A stretch of DNA of 64,000 bases from Candidatus Peribacteria bacterium (GCA_023038255.1 CP082927.1:82436-146435); one strand, 5' to 3'. Positions 50,717-59,032 are shown, counted from the stretch's first letter. Notes: a model not told the origin generated them from the sequence alone. Translations and numbers: made by a program.

Positions 50717-51366
50717 GCCGCAGTTTTCTTTTTCAGCACAAAGAAAAACATTGACCGGCAGAATCCTTTTTTCAGAAGCACAATGTCAAAGTCTAAAAAA
50801 AGTTCCCGTAGTTCTTTCTCCGTAAATTCATTGTGAAACGGTTCATTGTGGAAGTGTGTCGAGCTTAAGAACCGGAAACGCCAGAAGAGAGAGCGTCTTG
50901 GGGTAGAACCAATCAGGACGCCGTCAGATGTGAGATGCTGTTGCATAGACAGAAGGGCCTGCCGTGGATGCACCAGATGCTCTATGACTTCGGTGCAGAC
51001 AATCAGGCGGAATAGTGCGAGACTGGCGGGAAGATGCTCTGCATCCGCCTCTAAAACCCGAGCCTGCGGTGCGTAGATGGCCGCCCGCGCAAGGTGACGG
51101 GGATTCACATCCACTCCGACAGACCCTGTGGGCAGATGCCGCAGAATGAGCCCGGTGCCACAGCCGACATCAAGCCCTGGACTGTCGGGAGCAAAACGTT
51201 TGAGCAGGGAAATCATCCTGTGCTCCCGGTACCGGTGAAGAATCGCCTCGGGGCCGCGCATGTTGTCCGTCACATCGTTCCAGTCATAATCCTCAATTGT
51301 CTTATAAAAATCTTTCACATACGCGGTGTAGTCAGCATCGGTGCGGGGCGGGCGGCGGGGAGGCAT
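50713..51366 (-). CDS. SAM-dependent class I methyltransferase
   Basis: 217 residues. The SAM-binding motif I is GLDVGCGTGLILRHLPTG. Motif II/III equivalents are ARVLEADAEHLPASL and LIVCTEVIEHLVHPRQAL, the UbiG/methyltransf_11 layout. The C-terminus is basic and aromatic (FCRSMFFFVLKKKTAA). The ATG at 51366 gives MPPRRPPRTDADYTAYVKDF and lies 4 nt behind the stop of the GT-C/TPR paralogue, so the two are co-transcribed. The substrate is unknown; a surface glycan or its lipid carrier would fit the context. Confidence 0.87.
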   Translation of the reverse strand: MPPRRPPRTDADYTAYVKDFYKTIEDYDWNDVTDNMRGPEAILHRYREHRMISLLKRFAPDSPGLDVGCGTGLILRHLPTGSVGVDVNPRHLARAAIYAPQARVLEADAEHLPASLALFRLIVCTEVIEHLVHPRQALLSMQQHLTSDGVLIGSTPRRSLFWRFRFLSSTHFHNEPFHNEFTEKELRELFLDFDIVLLKKGFCRSMFFFVLKKKTAA

Positions 51367-51370
51367 GGTA

Positions 51371-53269
51371 TCAATGAGTATAGGGAGCGGCTTTCCACGG
51401 AACGCCTGCCATTGTATAGAATTCCGCAATTGCCTGTCTGTTGATGCGTGGAGGGACCCGTTCCAGTTGTGAAAGCGACAAGACATGTTCGAGCGTCTGA
51501 GCTGCATACATCCACTCTTCACTGTTAGCATAGGCTTCCGCGAGTAATTCCTGCACCTGGATTCTATAGGGATCACGCATGCTCGCCTGCTTCAGAATCT
51601 CAACCGCTTCCGCAGGCCTTCTTTGTGAAAGCAGCAGTTGTGCCAGGAGAATATGGCCGGTCACGCCTGTCGATTTCTCAATCTGCCTGCGAAGCTCTGC
51701 TTCCAGTGCAGGAATGTCTGTGGTTGCAGTGGTATCCAGCACCGATCCGTACGCAAATCCGTCGACTGTCAGCAGCGTGTAGGCCTTACGCGCAATGAGA
51801 TCCTTATTGTCTGGAATGTCCCGTACATAGACCGCAGCCCGATCATCAATGTACACCAGCTTCCATGCGGGATCAGCCGCCAGGTGAGAGATGTATGGGA
51901 ACGGCAGTTGTAACGGGGATGCGCGGAAGTCGATAACGGCATAGGTGATGTCGTATTCGTCCGTTATTTTTTTCCAGAGTGCGGGATCCTTCCCTGCTTT
52001 GATAGTCTGTTCCATAAACGGCAGACCATAATCCACATACCGTCCGTCGACAAATACCTTTCGGTCCGGATACCCGCGATAGAGCAGATACGCGCCAATG
52101 TTGTATGAGTTAAACATGTTGCCGCTCACCTTCTCGCGTTCCAGAAAATCTGCAGCACCCTTTGCAGCAGCAGACACTCCGTACCCCAGCACATTTTCCC
52201 GGCGCAGCTCTGCGTTGAACCCTCTATGAAGCGCTATCCCGAGTCCGCCGAAACAGAGCAGAAGCATCACTGTGAGCATGCTTGCAGACAGCCTTTTTTC
52301 GAGCCATCGATCTATCTGTTCCCACCCGGAAAGTTGATCGGCAATGACTGCAAGTGCTGCAATACAAAACAGGAAACCATGTCGGAAGCCAAAAAATGTC
52401 AGTCCGCCAAACCCAAGAAGCAGAAGTGCGCTGAAAAGAACATGTCGTCGTCGAAGGAGTAACACTGCAGCGGATGCAAGCCAGAGCGGACCAAGATCCT
52501 GGATATGTGATGCTGGTGAGCGCGGCTGCCACTCGCGAATAAATTCCGTCGGCTTCTGTCCCAGAAAATCCACCAGCAGTGTGATATTTTCAAAGCCGTT
52601 TGGTGAGAGGAGCGAGACAAGAACCATTCCCGCCAGACATCCAAGGATTGGTAGCCATGCACGCCCGGAAAACCACTGATACGTCAAAAGAGCACCGACA
52701 ATCGCGAGTCCGAAAATACTCACTGCTCCATGCATATTCACCCATAAAAACTGCAGCACGAGAAAGAGCCCCAGGCACCACAGCTGCATTGTTGTGATCC
52801 CCCATCGCACCTGTGGCGCGTTTTCATCATCGGAGCGCAGGTAAAAAAGGCAGCTTACAAGGAGTGCCGCCATGATCACAAACGTGAAGAGCTGTGGACG
52901 TATCATCAGGAGCGATCGATTGCTGAGGATGACCCATGCAGCAAGCGGTAGTGCTACAAATGTGCGTGATGGACGAATGAGAAACGGCAGACTGACTGCG
53001 AGAATTGCAAGGACTGTTCGTAGAAGAATCAGCCCTGTTGCGCCGCCTGTATTGTGAACAAGGGAGAAAAGAATCTGCGCCAGCCACTCATGCCGTGCGA
53101 TGTAGGGCAGCCCCTCACGCGTGTAGGCAAAGGGGTCAATCGCAATAATCTGCCTGGTACTCCACATCATCTCCCCCGCCTTCAGATGCCACCAGATGTC
53201 CAGATCCATCACCTTGAACGCACAGGCTATTGTCCCAAAAATTAGCAGCAACCCGAAGGTCACTAACAT
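51371..53269 (-). CDS. Polytopic GT-C-like membrane protein, C-terminally shorter paralogue of the 36550 product
   Basis: 632 residues clearly homologous to the 36550 product: MDLDIWWHLKAGEMM after the first membrane segment, RHEWLAQILFSLVH, and GNMFNSYNIGAYLLYRGYPD with RKVFVDGRYVDYG in the soluble part. It ends at AGVPWKAAPYTH, a point that aligns with AGRPWTAWYYRLG in the longer paralogue, so roughly the last 165 residues with the distal TPRs are missing. A TAGAAT hexamer at 53317-53312 lies 42 nt upstream. It is operonic with the methyltransferase. Predicted to transfer sugars across the membrane, but no activity can be assigned. Confidence 0.75.
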   Translation of the reverse strand: MLVTFGLLLIFGTIACAFKVMDLDIWWHLKAGEMMWSTRQIIAIDPFAYTREGLPYIARHEWLAQILFSLVHNTGGATGLILLRTVLAILAVSLPFLIRPSRTFVALPLAAWVILSNRSLLMIRPQLFTFVIMAALLVSCLFYLRSDDENAPQVRWGITTMQLWCLGLFLVLQFLWVNMHGAVSIFGLAIVGALLTYQWFSGRAWLPILGCLAGMVLVSLLSPNGFENITLLVDFLGQKPTEFIREWQPRSPASHIQDLGPLWLASAAVLLLRRRHVLFSALLLLGFGGLTFFGFRHGFLFCIAALAVIADQLSGWEQIDRWLEKRLSASMLTVMLLLCFGGLGIALHRGFNAELRRENVLGYGVSAAAKGAADFLEREKVSGNMFNSYNIGAYLLYRGYPDRKVFVDGRYVDYGLPFMEQTIKAGKDPALWKKITDEYDITYAVIDFRASPLQLPFPYISHLAADPAWKLVYIDDRAAVYVRDIPDNKDLIARKAYTLLTVDGFAYGSVLDTTATTDIPALEAELRRQIEKSTGVTGHILLAQLLLSQRRPAEAVEILKQASMRDPYRIQVQELLAEAYANSEEWMYAAQTLEHVLSLSQLERVPPRINRQAIAEFYTMAGVPWKAAPYTH

Positions 53270-53409
53270 CAGGACGAAGCCGGCGGAAGAAGTTGATCGG
53301 CTGATCCGCCTATTCTACAGGGGGAAATCCGAATATCGAAGTGTGAATTGCAGCTAGGAGGAATGAATGGAATTCATGAAAAACAAGCGTTCCGATCCCC
53401 TCAGTAACC

Positions 53410-55503
53410 TCAGTATCTTCGTATGCCTTTGAGAATAATCGTCACGCCGCTTCCTGCAAACGTGCTTCCCACTTGATCAATATCAATAGTCAGGACCGAG
53501 TCGGCGGGGAGAACTGTCGTTGAAAAAACAGCATTGGACCCTCCTGTTATCGCCGCCGCATCTATCTGCGGGCGTGTGCTGAAAATGCTGACGCCGTCTT
53601 TGTTGATGTCATAAATCAGTGCAGCCCCTGTCGGTGCCCCTTTTGCCTTCAGGCTGATACCGCTGAGCGTGAGAGCCATCGGCATAGTGATCTGCGGGCC
53701 TTTCATTGTTGTCACTGCCTGGGTACCGTCGAAGTACCAGATCATGCCGCCACCTGGATCTTTCCACTGCGGCGCATTGGTTCCCTGCGCAATCAGCAGT
53801 TGCCCGGACTGGCCCTTTGCATTCTGCATCAGCGTATTGCCGCTTGAGTACACGATGGCACCGGACACCGTCATATTGCTGGCCCGGATGAGTGAACCGG
53901 AAATAGTACCGACCACTTCCAGTCGTGTTTTTGGAGCAGTGGTGTTAATACCAATACGATTATTCAGTGCATCGACGGAGAGTGTATCGGTATCGAACGA
54001 CAGTCCGTTCACGCCACCGCTCAGTGCAAAGTTGGTGTCATTGGCAAACGTCCAGGTGCTTGCATTGACCGTAATGGCATCGCTGATGGCATCGCCGAAG
54101 GTCAGATTGCCGTCGACCTCCAGTGCATCATTGGTTTTCAGAGTATTTGCACCGGAACGGAAGAGATTTGTATCAAATGTGCCTTGGTATCCAAACAGGA
54201 GATGCGGAGCAACGGATGTGCCTGCCGCATCAATGGCAACGGCTGCTTCGCGGTCGGTATCGGAATCAATGAATGCACCTGTGGAGTGCGATCTCTGGAG
54301 AATGGTCAGTGCGCCGCTTGTCGACTGCGCCGTGGTAATGTTGAGAGTCAGTGCGCCCGTCATCGTATCACCCTGTTTTTTAACGTACCGTTCATCGGCT
54401 GCTGTTTGGCTCATTCCTCCTCCCGGCCCTCCTCCAGACTGGTCGGTACCGCAACTGAACCGTCCTGTCGTGGAGTTGTAGAGAAGTTTATCATTGGTGG
54501 TATTGCTACAACTGGAGAGCCCTGCACCCTGGAGCGATGTGCCGAGGTACAAAGACGATCCGGATGCAGCGCCTTCAAACACAAGTGAGCCGCTGGAGCG
54601 CAGACTGTTTTTCCCGTACACGGTGGATCCGCTGATTGTGCCTGCGACCTCCAATTCCACACTGGGATTAAGTGTTCTGATACCGACTTTTCCCAATGGA
54701 GTCCCGCCCGGAGTGATAGCCAGCAGCGTATCTCCATCAACGTAGTCCGTTACTTTTGCTCCACCGTGGATATAGACAGATCCACCATCTCCAAAGAAGC
54801 CATTCGATCCACCGGAGATTTCCACGGTTCCTGCATCAGTCACGATGCCGTCACCCGCACTGATAGTGATATCTCCTCCAGCGGATCCGGCACCGCTGTC
54901 ACCTGCATCAATACTGATGTTTCCACTGTCATCACCGCTGCCCCCAATCGTAATTTTTGAGCGGTTATCTGCATTTGCACCTCCCTGGAGAATCAGTTCT
55001 CCACCAATTGTTGCAGCATCACCGGCACTCACCGTGAGATTTTTACCGGTGGCTGCGGTTGTTTCCTGTACTTTCAGAACATGCGAAAGAGTATTGCCAA
55101 AGCGCAGATCTCCTCCAATGTACGCACCGGATTCCACTGCTACCGATCCGGAAGACGTAAGGAGTTTTTGCGCACGCACGTAGGCTCCGGACAATGTTCC
55201 GCTCGCACCGATATCCCCCGTCGCATACAGAGCATCATTGAATTCAAAGCGTGTGAGGATGCGGTTGTACGTGAGGGTTTTGGAAAGCGTCTCACCGAAC
55301 TTCAGCACAATATTTGCAGTGCTGTCTGTATCATCAATCGACTGGAACGCTTCAGTGTTCACCAAAGCAGTTGGATTCCAGGTGGATGCAGCATCAACGG
55401 GTCCTGCAAAAATAATCACAATCAACACAGCACTCACAACAACCTCCACATGGCGTCTCAGAGCCCTAAATGTGCCGTGTATGTTTGTGAATTTTTGTGT
55501 CAT
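53410..55503 (-). CDS. Secreted surface/fibre-like protein sharing the 35113 module
   Basis: 697 residues. The N-terminal signal segment (VVVSAVLIVIIFAGPVDAAS) is followed by the shared module LVNTEAFQSIDDTDSTANIV, KFGETLSKTLTYNRILTRFE. Then come Gly/Ser-rich beta repeats (ISIDAGDSGAGSAGGDITIS), a segment resembling phage tail-fibre shafts (ADERYVKKQGDTMTGALTLN), and a C-terminal head from about residue 590 ending ILKGIRRY. The ATG at 55503 is 12 nt behind a perfect TATAAT (55521-55516). With the 32680 and 35113 products it forms a three-member local family. Confidence 0.75.
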   Translation of the reverse strand: MTQKFTNIHGTFRALRRHVEVVVSAVLIVIIFAGPVDAASTWNPTALVNTEAFQSIDDTDSTANIVLKFGETLSKTLTYNRILTRFEFNDALYATGDIGASGTLSGAYVRAQKLLTSSGSVAVESGAYIGGDLRFGNTLSHVLKVQETTAATGKNLTVSAGDAATIGGELILQGGANADNRSKITIGGSGDDSGNISIDAGDSGAGSAGGDITISAGDGIVTDAGTVEISGGSNGFFGDGGSVYIHGGAKVTDYVDGDTLLAITPGGTPLGKVGIRTLNPSVELEVAGTISGSTVYGKNSLRSSGSLVFEGAASGSSLYLGTSLQGAGLSSCSNTTNDKLLYNSTTGRFSCGTDQSGGGPGGGMSQTAADERYVKKQGDTMTGALTLNITTAQSTSGALTILQRSHSTGAFIDSDTDREAAVAIDAAGTSVAPHLLFGYQGTFDTNLFRSGANTLKTNDALEVDGNLTFGDAISDAITVNASTWTFANDTNFALSGGVNGLSFDTDTLSVDALNNRIGINTTAPKTRLEVVGTISGSLIRASNMTVSGAIVYSSGNTLMQNAKGQSGQLLIAQGTNAPQWKDPGGGMIWYFDGTQAVTTMKGPQITMPMALTLSGISLKAKGAPTGAALIYDINKDGVSIFSTRPQIDAAAITGGSNAVFSTTVLPADSVLTIDIDQVGSTFAGSGVTIILKGIRRY

Positions 55504-55677
55504 GTGAATCTTCTGATTATAGCATGAAAACACTTTTTGCGCCGCTTGGGAGGACTTGCGAAATGTATAAAATAGTATGTAAGAATCATTTTTACTCTGA
55601 AAAGCATTAAAACAGACTTCTACGCCCAAAGAGAAGGTTCCCTACACCACAAAGAATCAGTACACTGCTGTCACTCT

Positions 55678-55711
55678 AGGCGTGTAGCTCAGTTGCACTG
55701 CCGAAGGCAGT
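55678..55711 (+). pseudogene. Truncated 5' half-copy of the tRNA-Trp gene
   Basis: AGGCGTGTAGCTCAGTTG at 55678-55695 is identical to the first 18 bases of the tRNA-Trp gene at 55767. It is followed by an unrelated hairpin, ACTGCC-GAA-GGCAGT (55697-55711). TACACT at 55661-55666 precedes it with nearly the same spacing (11 nt) as TATACT precedes the intact gene (10 nt). It looks like a tandem duplication of promoter plus 5' half, or an integration or deletion scar. Confidence 0.65.
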
Positions 55712-55766
55712 AAGAAAACAAAAAGCTCGGTTTGAAATCGTTCTTTCCATTATACTTCCGAAACAT

Positions 55767-55842
55767 AGGCGTGTAGCTCAGTTGGTAGAGCACAGGTCTC
55801 CAAAACCTGGGGTCGCAGGTTCGATCCCTGCCGCGCCTGCCA
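55767..55842 (+). tRNA. tRNA-Trp (anticodon CCA), CCA end encoded
   Basis: A full cloverleaf can be drawn. The acceptor arm is AGGCGTG/CGCGCCT with one G-U pair. The D arm contains AGCTCAGTTGGTAGAGC, the anticodon stem-loop is CAGGTCTCCAAAACCTG with anticodon CCA, and the T arm is GCAGGTTCGATCCCTGC. The 3' CCA is encoded at 55840-55842. TATACT at 55751-55756 is a plausible -10 element. Confidence 0.95.
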
Positions 55843-55918
55843 CTCCATTCATGGACAAACAACGATCAGTATTCAGAACCGGATGGCATCGGTGATGTAT
55901 TTCTGATACAATAATCTG

Positions 55919-56788
55919 ATGCCTCAAATCGATATCCAGATCGACCGTCCCTACATGACACTCGCTCTCGTCGGTGTGATTGTTGCGGGTACCATCTATG
56001 GAAACAGTGGAACACAGGCCGAATCGCCTATGGGTGGAGACATGGACGCGGAGCAGATGAGTAACCCGGTCGTCATTGCCACGACTGCCGAAGCAGATAT
56101 GGCAAAGGTTCGTGATGAGCAGTTGGTTCTTTCCAAGCGCGAAGAAATTCTCCGTGAGCAGCTCGCAGCACTCGATGATGCGATGGCAAACGGTGCGTTT
56201 GTGGATATTGATGTCTACATTGAAACACGTGATGAACTGGTGAATCTTCTCAAAGACAAAGTTGCAGCTGAACAGAAACTCGTCGAGGCTCTGCATGAAT
56301 TCTGGGCGGCGGACGGGTACGCATTCGATGCATCACGCTATCAGTCTGATGATGGTTCTGCGGTTCGCTTCCTGTGGCCGGTCGAACCGGAACTCGGCAT
56401 TTCCGCACGCTTTGAGGACAGCGGATATGAGAAGCGCTTTGGTATGCCGCACCATGCACTCGATATTCCCACCGCACAGGGCACTGTGATTACTGCAGCT
56501 GCAGACGGTATTGTCACCAAAGTCTCAGACCAGGGCATGGGCTTCAGCTCTATTGTCATCAGCCACAAAAACGGCATGGCAACCATGTACGGACATGTGA
56601 GCGGCTTCCTGGTTGCAGAAGGCGACACCGTCGAAGCGGGTGATCCGATTGCTCTCAGCGGAGGCACGCCGGGAACAAAAGGAGCTGGACTCCTGACAAC
56701 CGGTGCGCATCTCCACGTCGCATTTTACAAAGACGGTGCTGCAGTTGATCCACTCGACTGGTTGCCGACAGACGGCGTCGATCTCTGA
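55919..56788 (+). CDS. M23-family (LytM-type) peptidase, membrane-anchored
   Basis: 289 residues. An N-terminal hydrophobic segment (YMTLALVGVIVAGTIYG) anchors or exports the protein. A charged helical region of about 90 residues, probably coiled coil (SKREEILREQLAALDDAM), precedes the peptidase domain from about residue 150. Zinc and catalytic motifs are visible: HHALDIPTAQGT (HxxxD) and the closing HLHVAFYKDG, with GNGM-type turns between. It would cut peptide bridges in peptidoglycan or activate amidases. TACAAT (55907-55912) ends 6 nt before the ATG. Its 3' end overlaps the convergent voltage-sensor gene by 64 bases. Confidence 0.92.
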   Translation: MPQIDIQIDRPYMTLALVGVIVAGTIYGNSGTQAESPMGGDMDAEQMSNPVVIATTAEADMAKVRDEQLVLSKREEILREQLAALDDAMANGAFVDIDVYIETRDELVNLLKDKVAAEQKLVEALHEFWAADGYAFDASRYQSDDGSAVRFLWPVEPELGISARFEDSGYEKRFGMPHHALDIPTAQGTVITAAADGIVTKVSDQGMGFSSIVISHKNGMATMYGHVSGFLVAEGDTVEAGDPIALSGGTPGTKGAGLLTTGAHLHVAFYKDGAAVDPLDWLPTDGVDL

Positions 56789-57693
56789 CCGTTCTGCATT
56801 TCAAAGGACTTGTGCATGATGATGTGCGCAGCTTTCTCGTGCTTGCGGACCATTGTGATGTGAATCTGTCCCGGTGTGTCAGCGGCGGTGTCGATATCCA
56901 GTGTCCCGTACCGGAAGAGAAAGCTGAACATGCTGCTGAACGACGGCTTCACGTTTGTAATGGAAAAATAATTCACCTGATTGATGCTCCGCCCGAACAA
57001 ATGCTGGTTATGGAAAATGAGTCGGAAGTTCGTGAGATAAATCACGTCGTAGTTAAAATCCAGCCAGCCTTTCAGGAGGAAGAGAAGGGCAAAAAGGACG
57101 AGCGTGAAGCCAATCCCGAGCCCGATGGGATTACCGTCTGCAAGAAGGAAAATAGCAAGACTGAAGCTGATGGCAACTGCCGGCGGAATACAGTGCAGGA
57201 ATAAAAACAATGGATGCTTGCTGACGACAAACTCCACAGATTCCCCTTCCACCAGTCCTACATTTTTCTCTGTCACCTCGTCGCGGTCAGCAGCTGCACC
57301 GGCCTGCATTTCCCCCAGTTTGAAGAACCGGATGAAGCGCAGAATGCGAATGTATTCGGTCTGGAATATTCCGGTGTAGAACGGTGCAATCGAGAGCGCA
57401 TCCACAATGCCGTAGAACGAAAAAAGATAGCGGATACGATTGGGTGCTGCATAAATGCGCAGAAAATATTCCACAGTGAACACGGCAACAATAAATGCTT
57501 CCATGCCATCAATGACCGTGTTGAATGTTGCGTACCCCGGAAGAAATTTAATCGGCAGAATCGCGACGGATACCAGAATCAATACGACCATCACAAAATG
57601 TAGAATCTGTCCGCTGCGGCCTCTGCCATCGTGCAGTACTGCCCAGAGATCTCTGCGGTTTTTTGCCCGGCGCTCGGAACGAGGCATGTCCAT
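56725..57693 (-). CDS. Voltage-sensor-like S1-S4 domain fused to a bacterial PH (bPH2, YdbS-like) domain
   Basis: 322 residues. S1 is at about 31-50. S2 at about 60-81 has Glu75 and Arg79 (FTVEYFLRIY). S3 at about 88-105 has Asp98 (GIVDALSIAPFY). S4 at about 113-126 has Arg116, Arg119, Arg122 and Lys125 at three-residue intervals (RILRFIRFFK). This is the voltage-sensor pattern of ion channels. No S5-pore-S6 with a selectivity filter follows. Instead there are two more membrane segments (about 164-207) and a PH-like domain (YDVIYLTNFRLIFHNQHLFG, FSFLFRYGTLDID). The ATG at 57693 is 7 nt behind TATACT. Function unknown; a voltage-responsive membrane sensor is an inference. Confidence 0.75.
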   Translation of the reverse strand: MDMPRSERRAKNRRDLWAVLHDGRGRSGQILHFVMVVLILVSVAILPIKFLPGYATFNTVIDGMEAFIVAVFTVEYFLRIYAAPNRIRYLFSFYGIVDALSIAPFYTGIFQTEYIRILRFIRFFKLGEMQAGAAADRDEVTEKNVGLVEGESVEFVVSKHPLFLFLHCIPPAVAISFSLAIFLLADGNPIGLGIGFTLVLFALLFLLKGWLDFNYDVIYLTNFRLIFHNQHLFGRSINQVNYFSITNVKPSFSSMFSFLFRYGTLDIDTAADTPGQIHITMVRKHEKAAHIIMHKSFEMQNGQRSTPSVGNQSSGSTAAPSL

Positions 57694-57744
57694 AGAAACC
57701 AGTATAGACCAACCTTCCCGCGGAGAATAAGGAAAAGAAGGGCT

Positions 57745-58776
57745 TTAAATGGTTTCCATCATCCCTTTTGCATAGGTATCACTCATACCGGCTACATAAT
57801 CCTTCACTGCCTCAACAAGGCCGGAACCCGTGCGTTCCTGCAAATCCGTGATTTTCTGTGTGGGATGTTCATAGAGCTTGCGGCACAGTGCATCCACCAC
57901 TGTCTGTCCGATAGTTGTCTGCGCAACAACCTGCGGATGTGTGTACATATGGTCCCACAGAAACTGACGAAGCTCTGTAATGCCGTGACGCATGGCGGAA
58001 GAAAATGCGATCGGGTGGGTATCCAAAGGGTTCAGTGTGGAGTGCTCCAGGAGGTCATGCACCATCATGTGCTGGAGGGCTCCGCGAATATACGTGCCGC
58101 GTTCGCGTGTCCGTTCATACGCTTCTGCTGCCAGGGGCACGCTAAGCAATTCCGTGCGAGAAAAGAGTCCGGCGTTCAATCCGTCATCACAGTCGTGCGC
58201 GTGGTAGGCAATTTCATCGGCGATATTCACAAGTTTTGCCTCGAGTGAATGCGCAATAGTCATGGAGTGCTTCTGGAGTCCTTCGAGCACTTCACGATTC
58301 AGGTTCAGCCCTGTGTACTGCGACGAATGCTTCTCGATGAGCGTAACAATTCTGTAGCTCTGTTCATTGTGTTCAAACCGCGCTCCGTGCTCTTTCATCC
58401 ATGCATCAATCGCCTCTTCCCCTGCATGTCCGAACGGCGGATGCCCGATATCATGTGCGAGTGCGATGCATTCTGCGAGGTCTTCATTCAGCTGCAGCAT
58501 GCGTGCCAGATCTCTGCTGATCTGCGCGACGACCATGGTATGCGTGAGGCGCGTGCGGACATGATCTCCCATTTCACCAACAGCAAACACCTGTGTCTTT
58601 GCCTGGAGTCTCAGGAAGGCGTAACTGTGAATAATGCGGTCACGGTCACGCTGGAACGGGAAGCGGGTGTCGTCTTCCTGCTCCGGAAACACGCGTCCGA
58701 GTCTGCCCTCGTGCCGCACAGCGTGCGGGGAAAGAAGTTTGTTTGCCTCGTTGATGCGCTCTGTAAGGGAAAACAT
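57745..58776 (-). CDS. dgt: dGTPase-like HD-domain phosphohydrolase
   Basis: 343 residues of the deoxyguanosinetriphosphate triphosphohydrolase-like family, which cuts dNTPs to nucleoside and triphosphate. The HD metal site is seen as RTRLTHTMVVAQISRDLARM followed by ALAHDIGHPPFGHAGEEAID. SLEAKLVNIADEIAYHAHDCDDGL supplies the later His/Asp ligands. The N-terminus contains DTRFPFQRDRDRIIHSYAFLRLQAKTQV split over the usual Arg-rich segment. The length suits the short type-2 branch. TATCGT ends 6 nt before the ATG at 58776. A candidate small RNA is encoded just upstream on the same strand. Confidence 0.92.
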   Translation of the reverse strand: MFSLTERINEANKLLSPHAVRHEGRLGRVFPEQEDDTRFPFQRDRDRIIHSYAFLRLQAKTQVFAVGEMGDHVRTRLTHTMVVAQISRDLARMLQLNEDLAECIALAHDIGHPPFGHAGEEAIDAWMKEHGARFEHNEQSYRIVTLIEKHSSQYTGLNLNREVLEGLQKHSMTIAHSLEAKLVNIADEIAYHAHDCDDGLNAGLFSRTELLSVPLAAEAYERTRERGTYIRGALQHMMVHDLLEHSTLNPLDTHPIAFSSAMRHGITELRQFLWDHMYTHPQVVAQTTIGQTVVDALCRKLYEHPTQKITDLQERTGSGLVEAVKDYVAGMSDTYAKGMMETI

Positions 58777-58782
58777 AATTAG

Positions 58783-58818
58783 ACGATAGCTTATAGCTTT
58801 TAGCTGTGAGGAGCACGT
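58783..58818. repeat. TAGCTTATAGCTTTTAGC word repeat
   Basis: Short overlapping AGCTTATAGC and AGCTTTTAGCT words lie between dgt and the candidate RNA. Related words (AAAAAGGCCTAAAA, AAGCTA) recur at 58820-58852 and at 60845-60890. Confidence 0.4.
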
Positions 58819-58946
58819 AAAAAAGGCCTAAAAGCCAAGACCAGAAAGCTAGATAAATCCCAGAAACCGTTGTGTCAGAGACGTCGCATCCCGGAAGCTC
58901 CAGGTGGGTGACCGCATCCCTGGACCACAGCCCAAGGAGATTAAGC
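58819..58946 (-). ncRNA. Candidate structured RNA of about 128 nt
   Basis: A minus-strand transcription unit is suggested by TTGACG (58979-58974) and CATTAT (58958-58953) with 15 bp between them. At the other end is a short terminator: GGTCT (58842-58838), an 8-nt loop, AGGCC (58829-58825), then six T. Between them the RNA can close on itself (58937-58942 with 58856-58861) and form a hairpin with arms TCCAGG/CCTGGA (58924-58919 and 58904-58899). It does not match the SRP, tmRNA or RNase P motifs I know, and no open frame of note is present. Confidence 0.35.
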
Positions 58947-59032
58947 TACCCAATAATGCGATTAGAGAAGAAACGTCAATGCACTGACGCGTGACCGAGA
59001 CTGAGACGCAGTTTATCCTCTATACTCGCATC

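Noticed and set aside
53410-55503. Prophage tail-fibre gene, because of the YVKKQGDTMTGAL segment
   Set aside because: No other phage gene is nearby, the protein has a signal peptide, and it shares a module with two neighbouring secreted proteins.
55678-55711. Second complete tRNA gene
   Set aside because: Only the acceptor 5' strand and part of the D arm are present; no anticodon or T arm follows.
58819-58946. SRP RNA, tmRNA or RNase P RNA between dgt and the TMTC-like gene
   Set aside because: None of their conserved motifs is seen; kept only as an unclassified RNA candidate.
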